Assembly: GCA_002293665.1 (NCBI GenBank)
Contig: DBDQ01000083.1
Location: forward strand, 1-13,219
Direction of reading: 5' to 3'
Origin: Alistipes sp. UBA928
GTDB taxonomy: Bacteria > Bacteroidota > Bacteroidia > Bacteroidales > Rikenellaceae
DNA: 13,219 nucleotides
Made by a program: the position numbers and the translations under genes. Every line of letters begins with the position of its first letter. Position 1 is the first letter of the stretch. Under the pieces are notes generated by a model. That model saw only the letters and a list, made by a program, of their open reading frames with translations. It searched no databases and was not told the DNA's origin. Positions 1-7,257 of this stretch are shown piece after piece.

Positions 1-608
1 AAGGTCGAGGCCTGCATCACCGAGTTACCCACCTTGACGGGGATGTTGATTATCATGCCGTCGATCGTGGAGCGTATCTGAGTGTTTGCAATGTCGCTTG
101 TGCTCCTCGACGATCCTTCACGCACGATGTCGCGTGCGTCGCGCGCATTCTGAAGCTCCTCTTCGGCGCGCCGGTATTGAGCTTCGCTGGTCTCCATATC
201 CTCGCGCGAGATGACGTTTTCGGCAAAAAGTTTGACCTGCCTCTGGTGAGCCGCCTTAACGCTTTCGAGGGAGATTTCGGCGACACGCACCCGCGACTCG
301 GCCGAGTTGAGGGTGCCGATGTCGGGTATCACCTTCACCACGGCTATCACCTCGCCTGCGCGCACATAGTCGCCGGCCTCCTTGCGCAGTTCGGAGATAA
401 TGCCCTGTATCTGCGGTTTGATCATGATCTCGTCTCTGGGCGACACTTTACCCGTTGCGACGCTGGTGTTCTGGATCGAGCCGCGGGTCACCTCAAGCAC
501 CTCGTAGGTGATCTCCACGGGACGCGACTTGGCCCACAGCCAGTAGAATGTGCCCAAAACGATCGCTCCGATGAGCACGAACAGGAAGATTCTGAAGAAT
601 TTTTTCAT
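1..608 (-). CDS. HlyD/MacA-family periplasmic adaptor subunit of an export pump (partial)
   Basis: This is the periplasmic adaptor (membrane fusion protein) that links an inner-membrane ABC permease to an outer-membrane TolC-type channel. The start is the ATG read from 608 and about 202 residues are visible; the C-terminal part lies beyond the left edge. The N-terminus (MKKFFRIFLFVLIGAIVLG) is a basic signal-anchor with a membrane helix at about residues 5-25. Next comes the first half of a lipoyl-like barrel (about 55-92, with KPQIQGIISEL and AGDYVRAGEVIAVV). A charged, alanine- and glutamate-rich stretch (about 100-165) should form the coiled-coil hairpin. The second lipoyl half begins near the edge (DGMIINIPVKVGNSVMQAST). 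It is the last visible gene of the pump operon, 59 nt after permease B. The four-gene context favours MacA over the RND-type adaptors, although the substrate cannot be read from sequence. No TolC gene is seen; it may lie to the left. Confidence 0.9.
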   Translation of the reverse strand, partial: MKKFFRIFLFVLIGAIVLGTFYWLWAKSRPVEITYEVLEVTRGSIQNTSVATGKVSPRDEIMIKPQIQGIISELRKEAGDYVRAGEVIAVVKVIPDIGTLNSAESRVRVAEISLESVKAAHQRQVKLFAENVISREDMETSEAQYRRAEEELQNARDARDIVREGSSRSTSDIANTQIRSTIDGMIINIPVKVGNSVMQAST

Positions 609-667
609 CTCTATTTATTGTTTTTGTTTATTCTCTCACTAAATAAATCCGCTGCCGGCGTTTCGGC

Positions 668-1951
668 TTATTCATCTCGTATGGCATCGATCGCCTTTAC
701 CCCCAGCGCCCTCCACGCCGGCAGCAGCCCCGCCGCGATACCGCTGAGCATAAGCACCAGCATGGCCATCAGCGCAAGGTGGAACGACACTATCGGCTCG
801 GGGCTGACGGCCATCTCTACAACCCCGTTGGGCCCTTCGCCGCCGCCGAGACGTATATTGTCGATCAGCAGCGACCCGGCGATTCCCAACAGGAAACCGA
901 TCATCCCCGCAATGGCGGTCAGCACAAAACTCTCGCTCATGATCTGCACGATGATGTTCCACGGTTTCGCTCCAAGTGCGCGCCGTACCCCTATCTCGCG
1001 CATACGTTCCCTCACCGTCACGAGCATGATGTTTGATATGCCGATTATGCCCGAGAACAGCGCCCCGAGACCTACTATCCACATCAGTATGTTGATGCCC
1101 GTGAAGAGCCCGTTGAACATGTTGAATATCTGCTCGACATCGAGCGTCCACAGTGCGCCGGTATCGGTGGGCGAGATGCTGTGTGCGTTGCGCACTATCG
1201 CCCCCACCTCGGCCTCGACCTGCGAGGCGGAGATACCCGGTTTCGCGGTGCAGGCCAGGAACCAGAAGTTGTCGTTGCGCTGGAAGAGCATCTGATGGGT
1301 GGTGAACGGGATGTAGACTATCTCGTCGGGCGACCCCATGATCTGCATGGCGTTCGTTCCCGGCGTCACCACTCCCACCACCTGAAAATAGATGCCGTTG
1401 AAGCGAATGAACTGCCCTTCGGCCACTTCGCCCGGCTCGAACAGGGTTTCATATACCGTCTGGCCTATGACGCACACCTTGCGCCTCTCGGCAATATCCA
1501 CCTCGCTCAGCAGGCGACCCTCCCTAAGTCTGATCGCCTCTATTTTGAATTGCGCAGGGTATGTCCCTATACCGGTGTAACCGCCACTCTTGAGGCCGCG
1601 AACGGTGTTCTTTTCGCTGTCCCACACTGCGAGTATCGGCGAGATCATGTCGACCGATTGCGCCTTTTGGCGAACAAGTTCGAGGTCGCGGTTGTTGAAC
1701 TCCCAATACCGTCCCTTTCGGTAGCCCGCGTAAGGCTCGGTGGTGCGGTTGGGTTGGAAGAAGACCGAGTTCATGGCAATGTCGCCAATCTCGCCCATCA
1801 TGCTTTGCTTGAGCTTGTTGCCGATCGCCAGCAACAAAATGAGCATGAACAGTCCCCAAAACACCCCGAATCCCGTGGCTATGCTGCGGAACTTATTGCG
1901 CGTTATGGTCGCCCAAATCTCCTGAAAGCTGTCTGTATCGAAAAGTTTCAT
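668..1951 (-). CDS. MacB/FtsX-type ABC transporter permease (permease B)
   Basis: This is an inner-membrane permease of a MacB-like (type VII) ABC exporter, 427 residues, complete. The topology is typical: TM1 at about 24-44, a large periplasmic MacB-PCD domain (about 45-280), then three helices at about 285-311, 338-363 and 390-411. The conserved cytoplasmic FtsX motif follows TM2 (VRERMREIGVRRALGAKP, about 313-330), and the C-terminus ends in the usual LPAWRALGVKAIDAIR. There is no fused ATPase domain, so it must use the separate ATPase encoded at 3239-3940. It lies 29 nt downstream of permease A and 59 nt upstream of the adaptor, all on one strand. The sequence differs clearly from permease A, which suggests a heterodimeric channel (inference). 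The substrate is unknown; MacB relatives move macrolides, peptides, lipoproteins or envelope precursors. Confidence 0.93.
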   Translation of the reverse strand: MKLFDTDSFQEIWATITRNKFRSIATGFGVFWGLFMLILLLAIGNKLKQSMMGEIGDIAMNSVFFQPNRTTEPYAGYRKGRYWEFNNRDLELVRQKAQSVDMISPILAVWDSEKNTVRGLKSGGYTGIGTYPAQFKIEAIRLREGRLLSEVDIAERRKVCVIGQTVYETLFEPGEVAEGQFIRFNGIYFQVVGVVTPGTNAMQIMGSPDEIVYIPFTTHQMLFQRNDNFWFLACTAKPGISASQVEAEVGAIVRNAHSISPTDTGALWTLDVEQIFNMFNGLFTGINILMWIVGLGALFSGIIGISNIMLVTVRERMREIGVRRALGAKPWNIIVQIMSESFVLTAIAGMIGFLLGIAGSLLIDNIRLGGGEGPNGVVEMAVSPEPIVSFHLALMAMLVLMLSGIAAGLLPAWRALGVKAIDAIRDE

Positions 1952-1980
1952 TTCTTTCTAACTAACCTAAGGTGTTCCGG

Positions 1981-3234
1981 CTAATCTGCCCTCATTGCTT
2001 CTATCGGACGTATTCTGGTGGCGCGCAGCGAGGGGATCAATCCCGCGACCACTCCGCAGGTGACCAGCAGCCCCAGCACGGCGAACACTATTCCCAGCCC
2101 CACGGTCGGATCCTGGAACATTGCCGGAGTGTTCCCTCCACCGCCTCCACCGGCCGCGGAGAGTCCGCGGCTTATCAGTTCGGTCAGCCCGAGCCCGAAT
2201 ATTATCCCTATGTATCCGGCGACGGTGGTGATGAATATCGCCTCGATGATCACCATCCTGACGATCGACCACGGCGTCGCCCCGAGCGCCTTGCGAATGC
2301 CTATCTCGCGAGTGCGCTCCTTCACGGTCACCAGCATGATGTTGCCCACGCCCACGATACCCGCCATGACGCAGGCGAAACCAATCACCCACAGGAACAT
2401 GTTGATGTATCCGAATATCTTCTGGGTTTCGGCGGCCATCTTTGCGCTGTTGCGCACATACATTGCGGAGGTATCCTTGGGGTCGAAACCGAGATATGGC
2501 CCCATCAGGGCGCGAATACGCTCGGTAAGCATGTCGGCCTGCTCCTCGGAGTCGATCCCATTCACGGTGAATTCTATGCCGCGGATGCCCCAGCCCCTGT
2601 TGTAGAGTTGGTTGCCCGTCGTGAGCGGAATGTAGAGCGAGGAGCTGAAACTCTGCGACTGTGGCCTGTCGTAAACCCCCACCACCTGATAGGCAATACC
2701 GTCGGCCTCGACATATTTACCCAGCGACTCTTCGCCCTTGAAGAGTGTCTCCTCGGCCTGCTTGCCGAGAACGATCACTTTTCGTTTGGCCCTCATGTCG
2801 GCCTCGTTCAGGAAACGTCCTTTGACTATGACCATAAAATCGAGATAGAAGAGGTCGGGCGTACACGCCTCAATGTTCCACGAGCCGTACTCCTTGCCGT
2901 AGGCAATGCTCTGCGGGCGATACATTATCCACGCCGACAGATTTACCACCTCGGGAATGTTGGTGCGCACGAAGTCCACCGTGCGCTCGTCGAAACGGAT
3001 CGCCCGGTCGGCGCGATAGCCCCTGTAAGGCATCGACGTCCAACCAGGAAAAAGCGTCACCGAGTTGATGGCCCGCCCCTCGAAGTTGCTCCGCACCCCG
3101 TTTTGCAACCCCTGCCCCGCGCCGAGCAGCACGATCAGCATGAAGATACCCCACGCCACGGCGAACCCCGTGAGAAACGTGCGCATCTTGTTGCGCTTCA
3201 TCGTCTCCAATATTTCCCCTAAAATATCGAACAT
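1981..3234 (-). CDS. MacB/FtsX-type ABC transporter permease (permease A)
   Basis: This is the second permease of the same exporter, 417 residues, complete. TM1 is at about 18-40, the periplasmic MacB-PCD domain at about 41-270, and three C-terminal helices at about 277-303, 326-352 and 380-402. The FtsX signature VKERTREIGIRKALGAT sits at 304-320, and the C-terminus carries LIPSLRATRIRPIEAMR. The loop between TM3 and TM4 holds a run of six glycines (about 362-367) followed by NTPAMFQDP; in this topology that loop faces the periplasm. Permease B has a shorter GGGEG at the matching place. The gene starts 4 nt after the ATPase stop, so the two are probably translationally coupled. Family assignment is firm from the motifs; the transported molecule is not known. 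Confidence 0.93.
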   Translation of the reverse strand: MFDILGEILETMKRNKMRTFLTGFAVAWGIFMLIVLLGAGQGLQNGVRSNFEGRAINSVTLFPGWTSMPYRGYRADRAIRFDERTVDFVRTNIPEVVNLSAWIMYRPQSIAYGKEYGSWNIEACTPDLFYLDFMVIVKGRFLNEADMRAKRKVIVLGKQAEETLFKGEESLGKYVEADGIAYQVVGVYDRPQSQSFSSSLYIPLTTGNQLYNRGWGIRGIEFTVNGIDSEEQADMLTERIRALMGPYLGFDPKDTSAMYVRNSAKMAAETQKIFGYINMFLWVIGFACVMAGIVGVGNIMLVTVKERTREIGIRKALGATPWSIVRMVIIEAIFITTVAGYIGIIFGLGLTELISRGLSAAGGGGGGNTPAMFQDPTVGLGIVFAVLGLLVTCGVVAGLIPSLRATRIRPIEAMRAD

Positions 3235-3238
3235 CGCC

Positions 3239-3940
3239 TCAGAACTCGATCACGGGTTTTTCATTCTTCTTATCGCTCTCTATCACCCCGTCGCGCAGAT
3301 AGATCACGCGGTCGGTTGCGCGGGCCACGGCCCCTTCGTGGGTAACGATGAGCATCGTGATACCCTCCTTCCGGTTCACCTCGCGCATGATCTCGATCAC
3401 CTCGCGCGAGGTGGCCGTGTCGAGGGCGCCGGTAGGTTCGTCAGCCAGAATGATGCTCGGCCTCGAAATGAGCGCGCGCGCAATGGCCACCCTCTGTTTC
3501 TGACCCCCTGAGAGTTCGTTGGGCAGGTGGTGGGCGTGGCTTCCCAGACCCAGTTTTTCGAGGTACTCCATCGCCAGGTCGTTACGCTTGCGGCGCGGCA
3601 CACCGTTATAATAGAGCGGCAGGGCGACATTCTCCATCGCGTTCTTAAACGAGATCAGGTTGAACGACTGGAACACGAACCCCACTTTGCGGTTGCGCAG
3701 CTCGGCCGAGCGCGTCTCACTGAGGCTTCGCACGAGGGTGCCGTCGAGTATGTACTCCCCCGTGTCATAGTTGTCGAGTATGCCTATGACGTTGAGAAGT
3801 GTCGATTTTCCCGAACCCGAAGCCCCCATGATCGAGAGGAACTCGCCGGCAGCGACATTCATGTCGATGCCCTTGAGAACATGCAGTGCGTTGGGACTGC
3901 CCAGGTTGTAGGTCTTGTTGAGGCCGCGGATTTTTATCAT
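3239..3940 (-). CDS. ABC transporter ATP-binding protein (MacB/LolD type)
   Basis: This is the cytoplasmic ATPase that powers the two FtsX-type permeases. The chosen start is the ATG at 3940, giving 233 residues beginning MIKIRGLNKTYNLG. The frame is open for 19 more codons to an ATG at 3997, but that extension has no family-like sequence, and the length from 3940 fits LolD/MacB ATPases. All nucleotide-binding motifs are intact: Walker A GASGSGKST at 39-47, Q-loop Q91 (FVFQSFNL), signature LSGGQ at 143-147, Walker B IILADE at 163-168 with catalytic E168, and switch H201 (IVTHE). It is the first gene of the operon; permease A follows after 4 nt. A promoter on the minus strand is predicted at 4059-4090, leaving a leader of roughly 110 nt. 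Confidence 0.95.
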   Translation of the reverse strand: MIKIRGLNKTYNLGSPNALHVLKGIDMNVAAGEFLSIMGASGSGKSTLLNVIGILDNYDTGEYILDGTLVRSLSETRSAELRNRKVGFVFQSFNLISFKNAMENVALPLYYNGVPRRKRNDLAMEYLEKLGLGSHAHHLPNELSGGQKQRVAIARALISRPSIILADEPTGALDTATSREVIEIMREVNRKEGITMLIVTHEGAVARATDRVIYLRDGVIESDKKNEKPVIEF

Positions 3941-4058
3941 TATGTCGGTTCTGTTTTTGTCGTTAGACGCTCCCGTCAGCAAAAAGTTACAATACATTAA
4001 CGCGCAATGGCACTACAATGTAACAACGACACCCGTTAGTTTTTGTTTTTTTGCGATG

Positions 4059-4090
4059 CAAATATAAATAGAAAAATAATACTATGCAAT
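4059..4090 (-). promoter_or_regulatory. Predicted Bacteroidetes-type promoter for the ABC exporter operon
   Basis: Read on the minus strand, TATATTTG (plus coordinates 4059-4066) matches the TAnnTTTG -7 element. With a 20-nt spacer, ATTG (plus 4087-4090) stands at the -33 position, one mismatch from TTTG. Transcription should start around 4052-4055, giving a leader of about 110 nt before the ATPase ATG at 3940. Within that leader GTTACA (3986-3991) and TGTAAC (4019-4024) form an inverted repeat with a 27-nt spacer of unknown meaning. Confidence 0.5.
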
Positions 4091-4120
4091 ACATACATCT
4101 ATTTCTTGCCAAATAATTTT

Positions 4121-4152
4121 TTTCTGCGATTCGGAAAAAAAAGATACTTTTG
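4121..4152 (+). promoter_or_regulatory. Predicted Bacteroidetes-type promoter for the lipoprotein gene
   Basis: TACTTTTG at 4145-4152 fits the TAnnTTTG -7 consensus. TTTC at 4121-4124, one mismatch from TTTG, lies 20 nt upstream and can serve as the -33 element. The surrounding bases are A/T-rich compared with flanking genes. The predicted start is near 4157, giving a leader of about 70 nt before the ATG at 4229. This promoter and the minus-strand one at 4059-4090 diverge, with their -7 elements about 80 bp apart. Confidence 0.5.
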
Positions 4153-4228
4153 TGGCGAGGGCGGTGCAAGATTCCGCTTTTCGACGATTTAACCGATGAA
4201 AACAAACAAACACATTTAAAGTCATATC

Positions 4229-5059
4229 ATGAAAAAAGCTCCTTTTATTTTCACAGCACTCGCGGTATTCGCCCTGACCGGATGCGAAATGGGCAGTACA
4301 TCCACCGTTACCGGAACCGACAACTTCGTTATGGAGACGAGGGAGGACGACGGCACCGACATCTACGTCACCAAGTTCGAATACGACTTCAACAATCGAG
4401 GCTACAAAACCAAAGAGACCAAAACGAAGAACGGCATGCCCTACCAGGAGTCGAACTTCGTGATGGGATTGAACTCCAACGGTGTCGAAACCCAAACATG
4501 TACCCGCGTCACCACCAACGACAACGGCAGCAGAACCACTCACAAGCTCGTTTCCACATACGGTCTCGTCTATTGGGACGAATGGGGTGGTGTAAAACTG
4601 CTCGAAACCCTCTTCGAAATGTTCGACGAGGTCAATCCGGAAGCACCCATCGAGGTCAGAGAGACGGAGTACGACGACGAGGGCCAGATCAAAAATTACC
4701 TCTTCACGAATACCGACGGAGTGATGGTGCGCCGCGATGAATATCGTTTCACCTCGGGATCACAGCCCACGCAGACCTACCGCGAGATCAAGAACGGCGG
4801 AACTCCCGTGCGCTATGGTATCCGCATACTTCAGTGGAGTAATAACACCCCCCTCGAATACGAGATACGAAAAAACATTACCCTGTCGGGGTCGGGAGAA
4901 TGGGACGGCGAGAGCGGCGACCTGATCGAAGAGCAGGTTGACCACGAGATCGTATCGTCGACCACCTCGTGGAGTGTCAAGAAGTACGACGACGAGGGCA
5001 ACCTCATCTCCAACACCTATGTCGAGAACAAACTCGAGCGGAAATCGTTCTCGTATTAA
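4229..5059 (+). CDS. Lipoprotein with YD-like repeats, function unknown
   Basis: A 276-residue predicted lipoprotein. The N-terminus MKKAPFIFTALAVFALTGC is a type II signal peptide with lipobox LTGC and acylated Cys19. The residues after the Cys (EMGSTST) lack the lysine-plus-acidic export signal described for surface lipoproteins of Bacteroidetes, so the protein may stay on the periplasmic face (inference). The mature part is polar, with no membrane segment. It contains several short units of the form acidic/aromatic-Y-D-D/N-x-x-G followed by beta-strand-like sequence: FEYDFNNRGY (about 50), TEYDDEGQIKNY (about 149), RRDEYRFTSG and KKYDDEGNLISN (about 252). These resemble YD or MORN-like beta repeats. 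The gene has its own promoter, stands alone, and is transcribed away from the exporter. Its stop lies only 10 bp from the stop of the convergent aminotransferase gene. No family is recognised. Confidence 0.85.
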   Translation: MKKAPFIFTALAVFALTGCEMGSTSTVTGTDNFVMETREDDGTDIYVTKFEYDFNNRGYKTKETKTKNGMPYQESNFVMGLNSNGVETQTCTRVTTNDNGSRTTHKLVSTYGLVYWDEWGGVKLLETLFEMFDEVNPEAPIEVRETEYDDEGQIKNYLFTNTDGVMVRRDEYRFTSGSQPTQTYREIKNGGTPVRYGIRILQWSNNTPLEYEIRKNITLSGSGEWDGESGDLIEEQVDHEIVSSTTSWSVKKYDDEGNLISNTYVENKLERKSFSY

Positions 5060-5069
5060 CCAACTTCTA

Positions 5070-6287
5070 CTATATCGTCCGCCCCGGATAAACTTCCAGA
5101 GCGCGGGCAAGCACCTCGAGGGCGGCAGCAATGTCGCCCTTGTTCAATACGTATGCTATCCTCACCTCGCGACGGCCCCGCTGCGGCTCGGTGTAGAAAC
5201 CCGATCCGGGCGCCATCATCACGGTGGAGGGGATCGAAGACCCCGCCGGAGTATGGCTGAACCCGCTCAGTATCCACTCACAAAATTTGTCGGCGTCATC
5301 GACCGGCAGACTTGCCACAGTGTAGAACGCTCCGCGCGGTAGGGGAGAGTAAACCCCCGGAATGCGGTTAAGCCCCTCTATGAGCAGGTCGCGCCGCGAG
5401 ATATATTCGTCGTAGATCGCCTTCATGTAGCTCTCCGGTGCGTCGACCGAGGCCGCAGCGACGAGTTGCCCCAGCAGCGGCGGCGAAAGGCGGGCCTGGG
5501 CGACCTTCATGGCAGCGGCCCTCACCTCGACATTGTGGGTGACCAGCGTACCGATGCGTATTCCGCACTCGGAGTAGCGTTTCGACACCGAGTCGACCAT
5601 CACCACGTTTTGTTCTATACCCGGCAGATGCATTGCCGACACATAGGGCTCGTCGGAGTAGCAGAACTCGCGGTAAACCTCGTCGGAGATCAAAAAGAGA
5701 TCGTGCCTGCGCACTATCTCGCCTATCTGCTCCATCTCGGCGCGACTGTAAAGGTATCCTGTGGGGTTGTTGGGGTTGCAGATGATGAGGGCGCGGGTGC
5801 GCGGGGTAATATATTTCTCGAAGTCGGCCACGGGCGGCAGCGCAAAGCCGTTGTCTATCGACGCGGGCACGCTCACCACATTCACCCCCATTTGGCGGGC
5901 AAACGATATGTAGTTGGCGTAACCGGGTTCGGTCATTATGAGTTCGTCGCCCGGATCGAGGCATGCTAACAGCGCGAAGTTTATCGCCTCCGACCCTCCG
6001 GAAGTCACTATTATCTCGTCGGGGGTAACGTCGACCCCGTTGCGGGCATAGTACTCCACGAATTTGCGGCGCACCGACAGCAGTCCGTCGCTGGGCGAGT
6101 ACTCGAGGGTTGTACGGTCGATGTGTTCGAGCGCCGCGAGTCCTTCGGCAGGGGTGGGTATGTCGGGCTGGCCGATATTGAGGTGATACACCTTCACTCC
6201 GCGCGCTTTGGCGGCGTCGGCGAATGGTACGAGCTTCCGGATCGGTGAGGCGGGAAGTTCCCGGCCTCTTTTCGAAATTTCAGGCAT
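5070..6287 (-). CDS. PLP-dependent class I/II aminotransferase (aspartate aminotransferase family)
   Basis: A cytoplasmic fold-type I transaminase, 405 residues, the normal size for the family. Landmarks in order: N-terminal substrate-loop region VYHLNIGQPDIPTP (about 33-46), SGGSEA cofactor-phosphate loop (about 96-101), NPNNPTG at 171-177 with the PLP-ring asparagine, SDEVY at 201-205 with the aspartate and tyrosine that contact PLP, the Schiff-base lysine K236 in DSVSKRYSECGIRIG, and the substrate-carboxylate arginine R376 in EVRIAYV. It is closest in style to the Bacteroides-type aspartate aminotransferase proteins, but substrate choice (aspartate, aromatic or other) cannot be settled by reading. 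It starts 11 nt after the end of manA and is probably cotranscribed with it. It converges on the lipoprotein gene with a 10-bp gap, and no intrinsic terminator is visible between them. Confidence 0.93.
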   Translation of the reverse strand: MPEISKRGRELPASPIRKLVPFADAAKARGVKVYHLNIGQPDIPTPAEGLAALEHIDRTTLEYSPSDGLLSVRRKFVEYYARNGVDVTPDEIIVTSGGSEAINFALLACLDPGDELIMTEPGYANYISFARQMGVNVVSVPASIDNGFALPPVADFEKYITPRTRALIICNPNNPTGYLYSRAEMEQIGEIVRRHDLFLISDEVYREFCYSDEPYVSAMHLPGIEQNVVMVDSVSKRYSECGIRIGTLVTHNVEVRAAAMKVAQARLSPPLLGQLVAAASVDAPESYMKAIYDEYISRRDLLIEGLNRIPGVYSPLPRGAFYTVASLPVDDADKFCEWILSGFSHTPAGSSIPSTVMMAPGSGFYTEPQRGRREVRIAYVLNKGDIAAALEVLARALEVYPGRTI

Positions 6288-6298
6288 GAGGTCTCAGG

Positions 6299-7208
6299 TT
6301 AAATGTAGGTTTCCAATAATTTTGCGTTCCCTTCGAAAATGATCTCATCCTGATCGGCGGGTATGAGTACGGCGTTGTCGGCTTTGAGGGTAGCTTTTCC
6401 ACCGGGGGTGGTGACGGCTACTTCTCCGGCGAGACAGATGTATATCGTGAACGAGTCGCGCGAGGCAAGCGAACGTTCGGTACTTCCGGCGACATCGACT
6501 ACGTTGGCAGTGAAATATGGCGACTCGACCAACAGAGCCGCTTCGCCCGTCGGGCGGACGCCGGGTCACGCGGCGCACGGGAGCGGCGAAATCTATCGCG
6601 TCGAGCGCCCATTCGGTGTGGAGTTCGCGCGGCTTGCCGTCGGCTCCCACCCGGTTCCAGTCGAATATGCGGTATGTGACGTCGGAGGTTTGCTGCACCT
6701 CGGCAAGCACTATCCCCTCGCCGATGGCGTGCACCGTACCGGCGGGAATGAAGAACGCGTCGCCCGGCTCGACGGGCACTTCGTTGAGCAGCCCGCCCAC
6801 CGATCCGTCGGCCACGGCCGCAGCGTATACCTCGCGCGTGACTCCCTCGCGAAAACCTATGAATAGCCTGGCGCCCGGCTCACGGCTCAGTATGTACCAC
6901 ATCTCGGTCTTACCGTAGGCTCCGTGCCTTGCGGCGGCGATCTCGTCGGTGGGGTGCACCTGCACCGAGAGCCTCTCGCGCGCTTCGATAATCTTGACGA
7001 GCAGCGGAAACTCCTCGCCGAACCGTTCGTATACCTTGTCGCCCACCAGATCGCCCATGTACACCTCGACGAGCTCATCGAGCGGATTGCTGTCGAGCAG
7101 ACCCCCTTTCACCACCGACACGTCGCTCTCGACGGCCGATATTTCCCAACTCTCGCTGCCCCAAAGCAGTTTCTTCAACCGGGGCGCAAACTGTAACGGA
7201 TAAAGCAT
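6299..7208 (-). pseudogene. manA: Mannose-6-phosphate isomerase, class I, interrupted by a +1 frameshift
   Basis: A zinc enzyme that interconverts mannose 6-phosphate and fructose 6-phosphate, feeding GDP-mannose and GDP-fucose synthesis. Reading from the ATG at 7208 (MLYPLQFAPRLKKLLWG), all catalytic landmarks are present: zinc ligands Q83 and H85 (SVQVHPTDE), E102 (KTEMWYIL) and H160 (PAGTVHAIG), and R180 (TYRIFDW). Family-like sequence continues to ALDAIDFAAPVRRVTRRPP (about residue 219). It then becomes arginine- and serine-rich nonsense ending at 6345. The proper C-terminal cupin (LLVESPYFTANVV through NAKLLETYI, stop at 6299) is in the frame reached by removing one base near 6544-6560. 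The corrected protein would have 302 residues, close to short bacterial ManA. The shift lies in the palindrome CGCCCGTCGGGCG, so it may be a real mutation or a sequencing/assembly error. The uncorrected product would be 287 residues with a wrong C-terminus. Confidence 0.87.
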
Positions 7209-7212
7209 GGGG

Positions 7213-7249
7213 CGAAGATAACGATTTTCGTATGGATTTGTTATCTTTG
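7213..7249. promoter_or_regulatory. Divergent promoter pair between manA and the YihY gene, arranged as an inverted repeat
   Basis: On the plus strand TATCTTTG (7242-7249) matches the TAnnTTTG -7 element and ends 8 nt before the YihY ATG at 7258. On the minus strand TATCTTCG (plus coordinates 7213-7220), one mismatch from consensus, ends 4 nt before the manA ATG at 7208. The two lie in an inverted repeat, CGAAGATAAC (7213-7222) and GTTATCTTTG (7240-7249), matching at 9 of 10 positions with a 17-nt spacer. No good -33 element is seen for either. If used, both transcripts would be leaderless or almost so. The repeat could equally be an operator. Confidence 0.45.
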
Positions 7250-7257
7250 CAGAGAAG

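Noticed and set aside
177..1295. Long plus-strand open frame of about 370 codons opposite the adaptor and permease B genes
   Set aside because: It spans two unrelated genes on the other strand and the gap between them, is low-complexity and rich in Ser/Pro/Ile, and has no family motif. GC-rich codons on the minus strand remove stops from the antisense frame.
1972..3222. 416-codon plus-strand open frame almost coextensive with permease A
   Set aside because: The minus-strand product has complete MacB-PCD and FtsX signatures; the antisense product is His/Arg/Pro-rich without domains. Treated as a shadow.
3941..3997. Upstream ATG (3997) for the ABC ATPase
   Set aside because: The extra 19 residues do not resemble the family, and MIKIRGLNKTY is the usual N-terminus.
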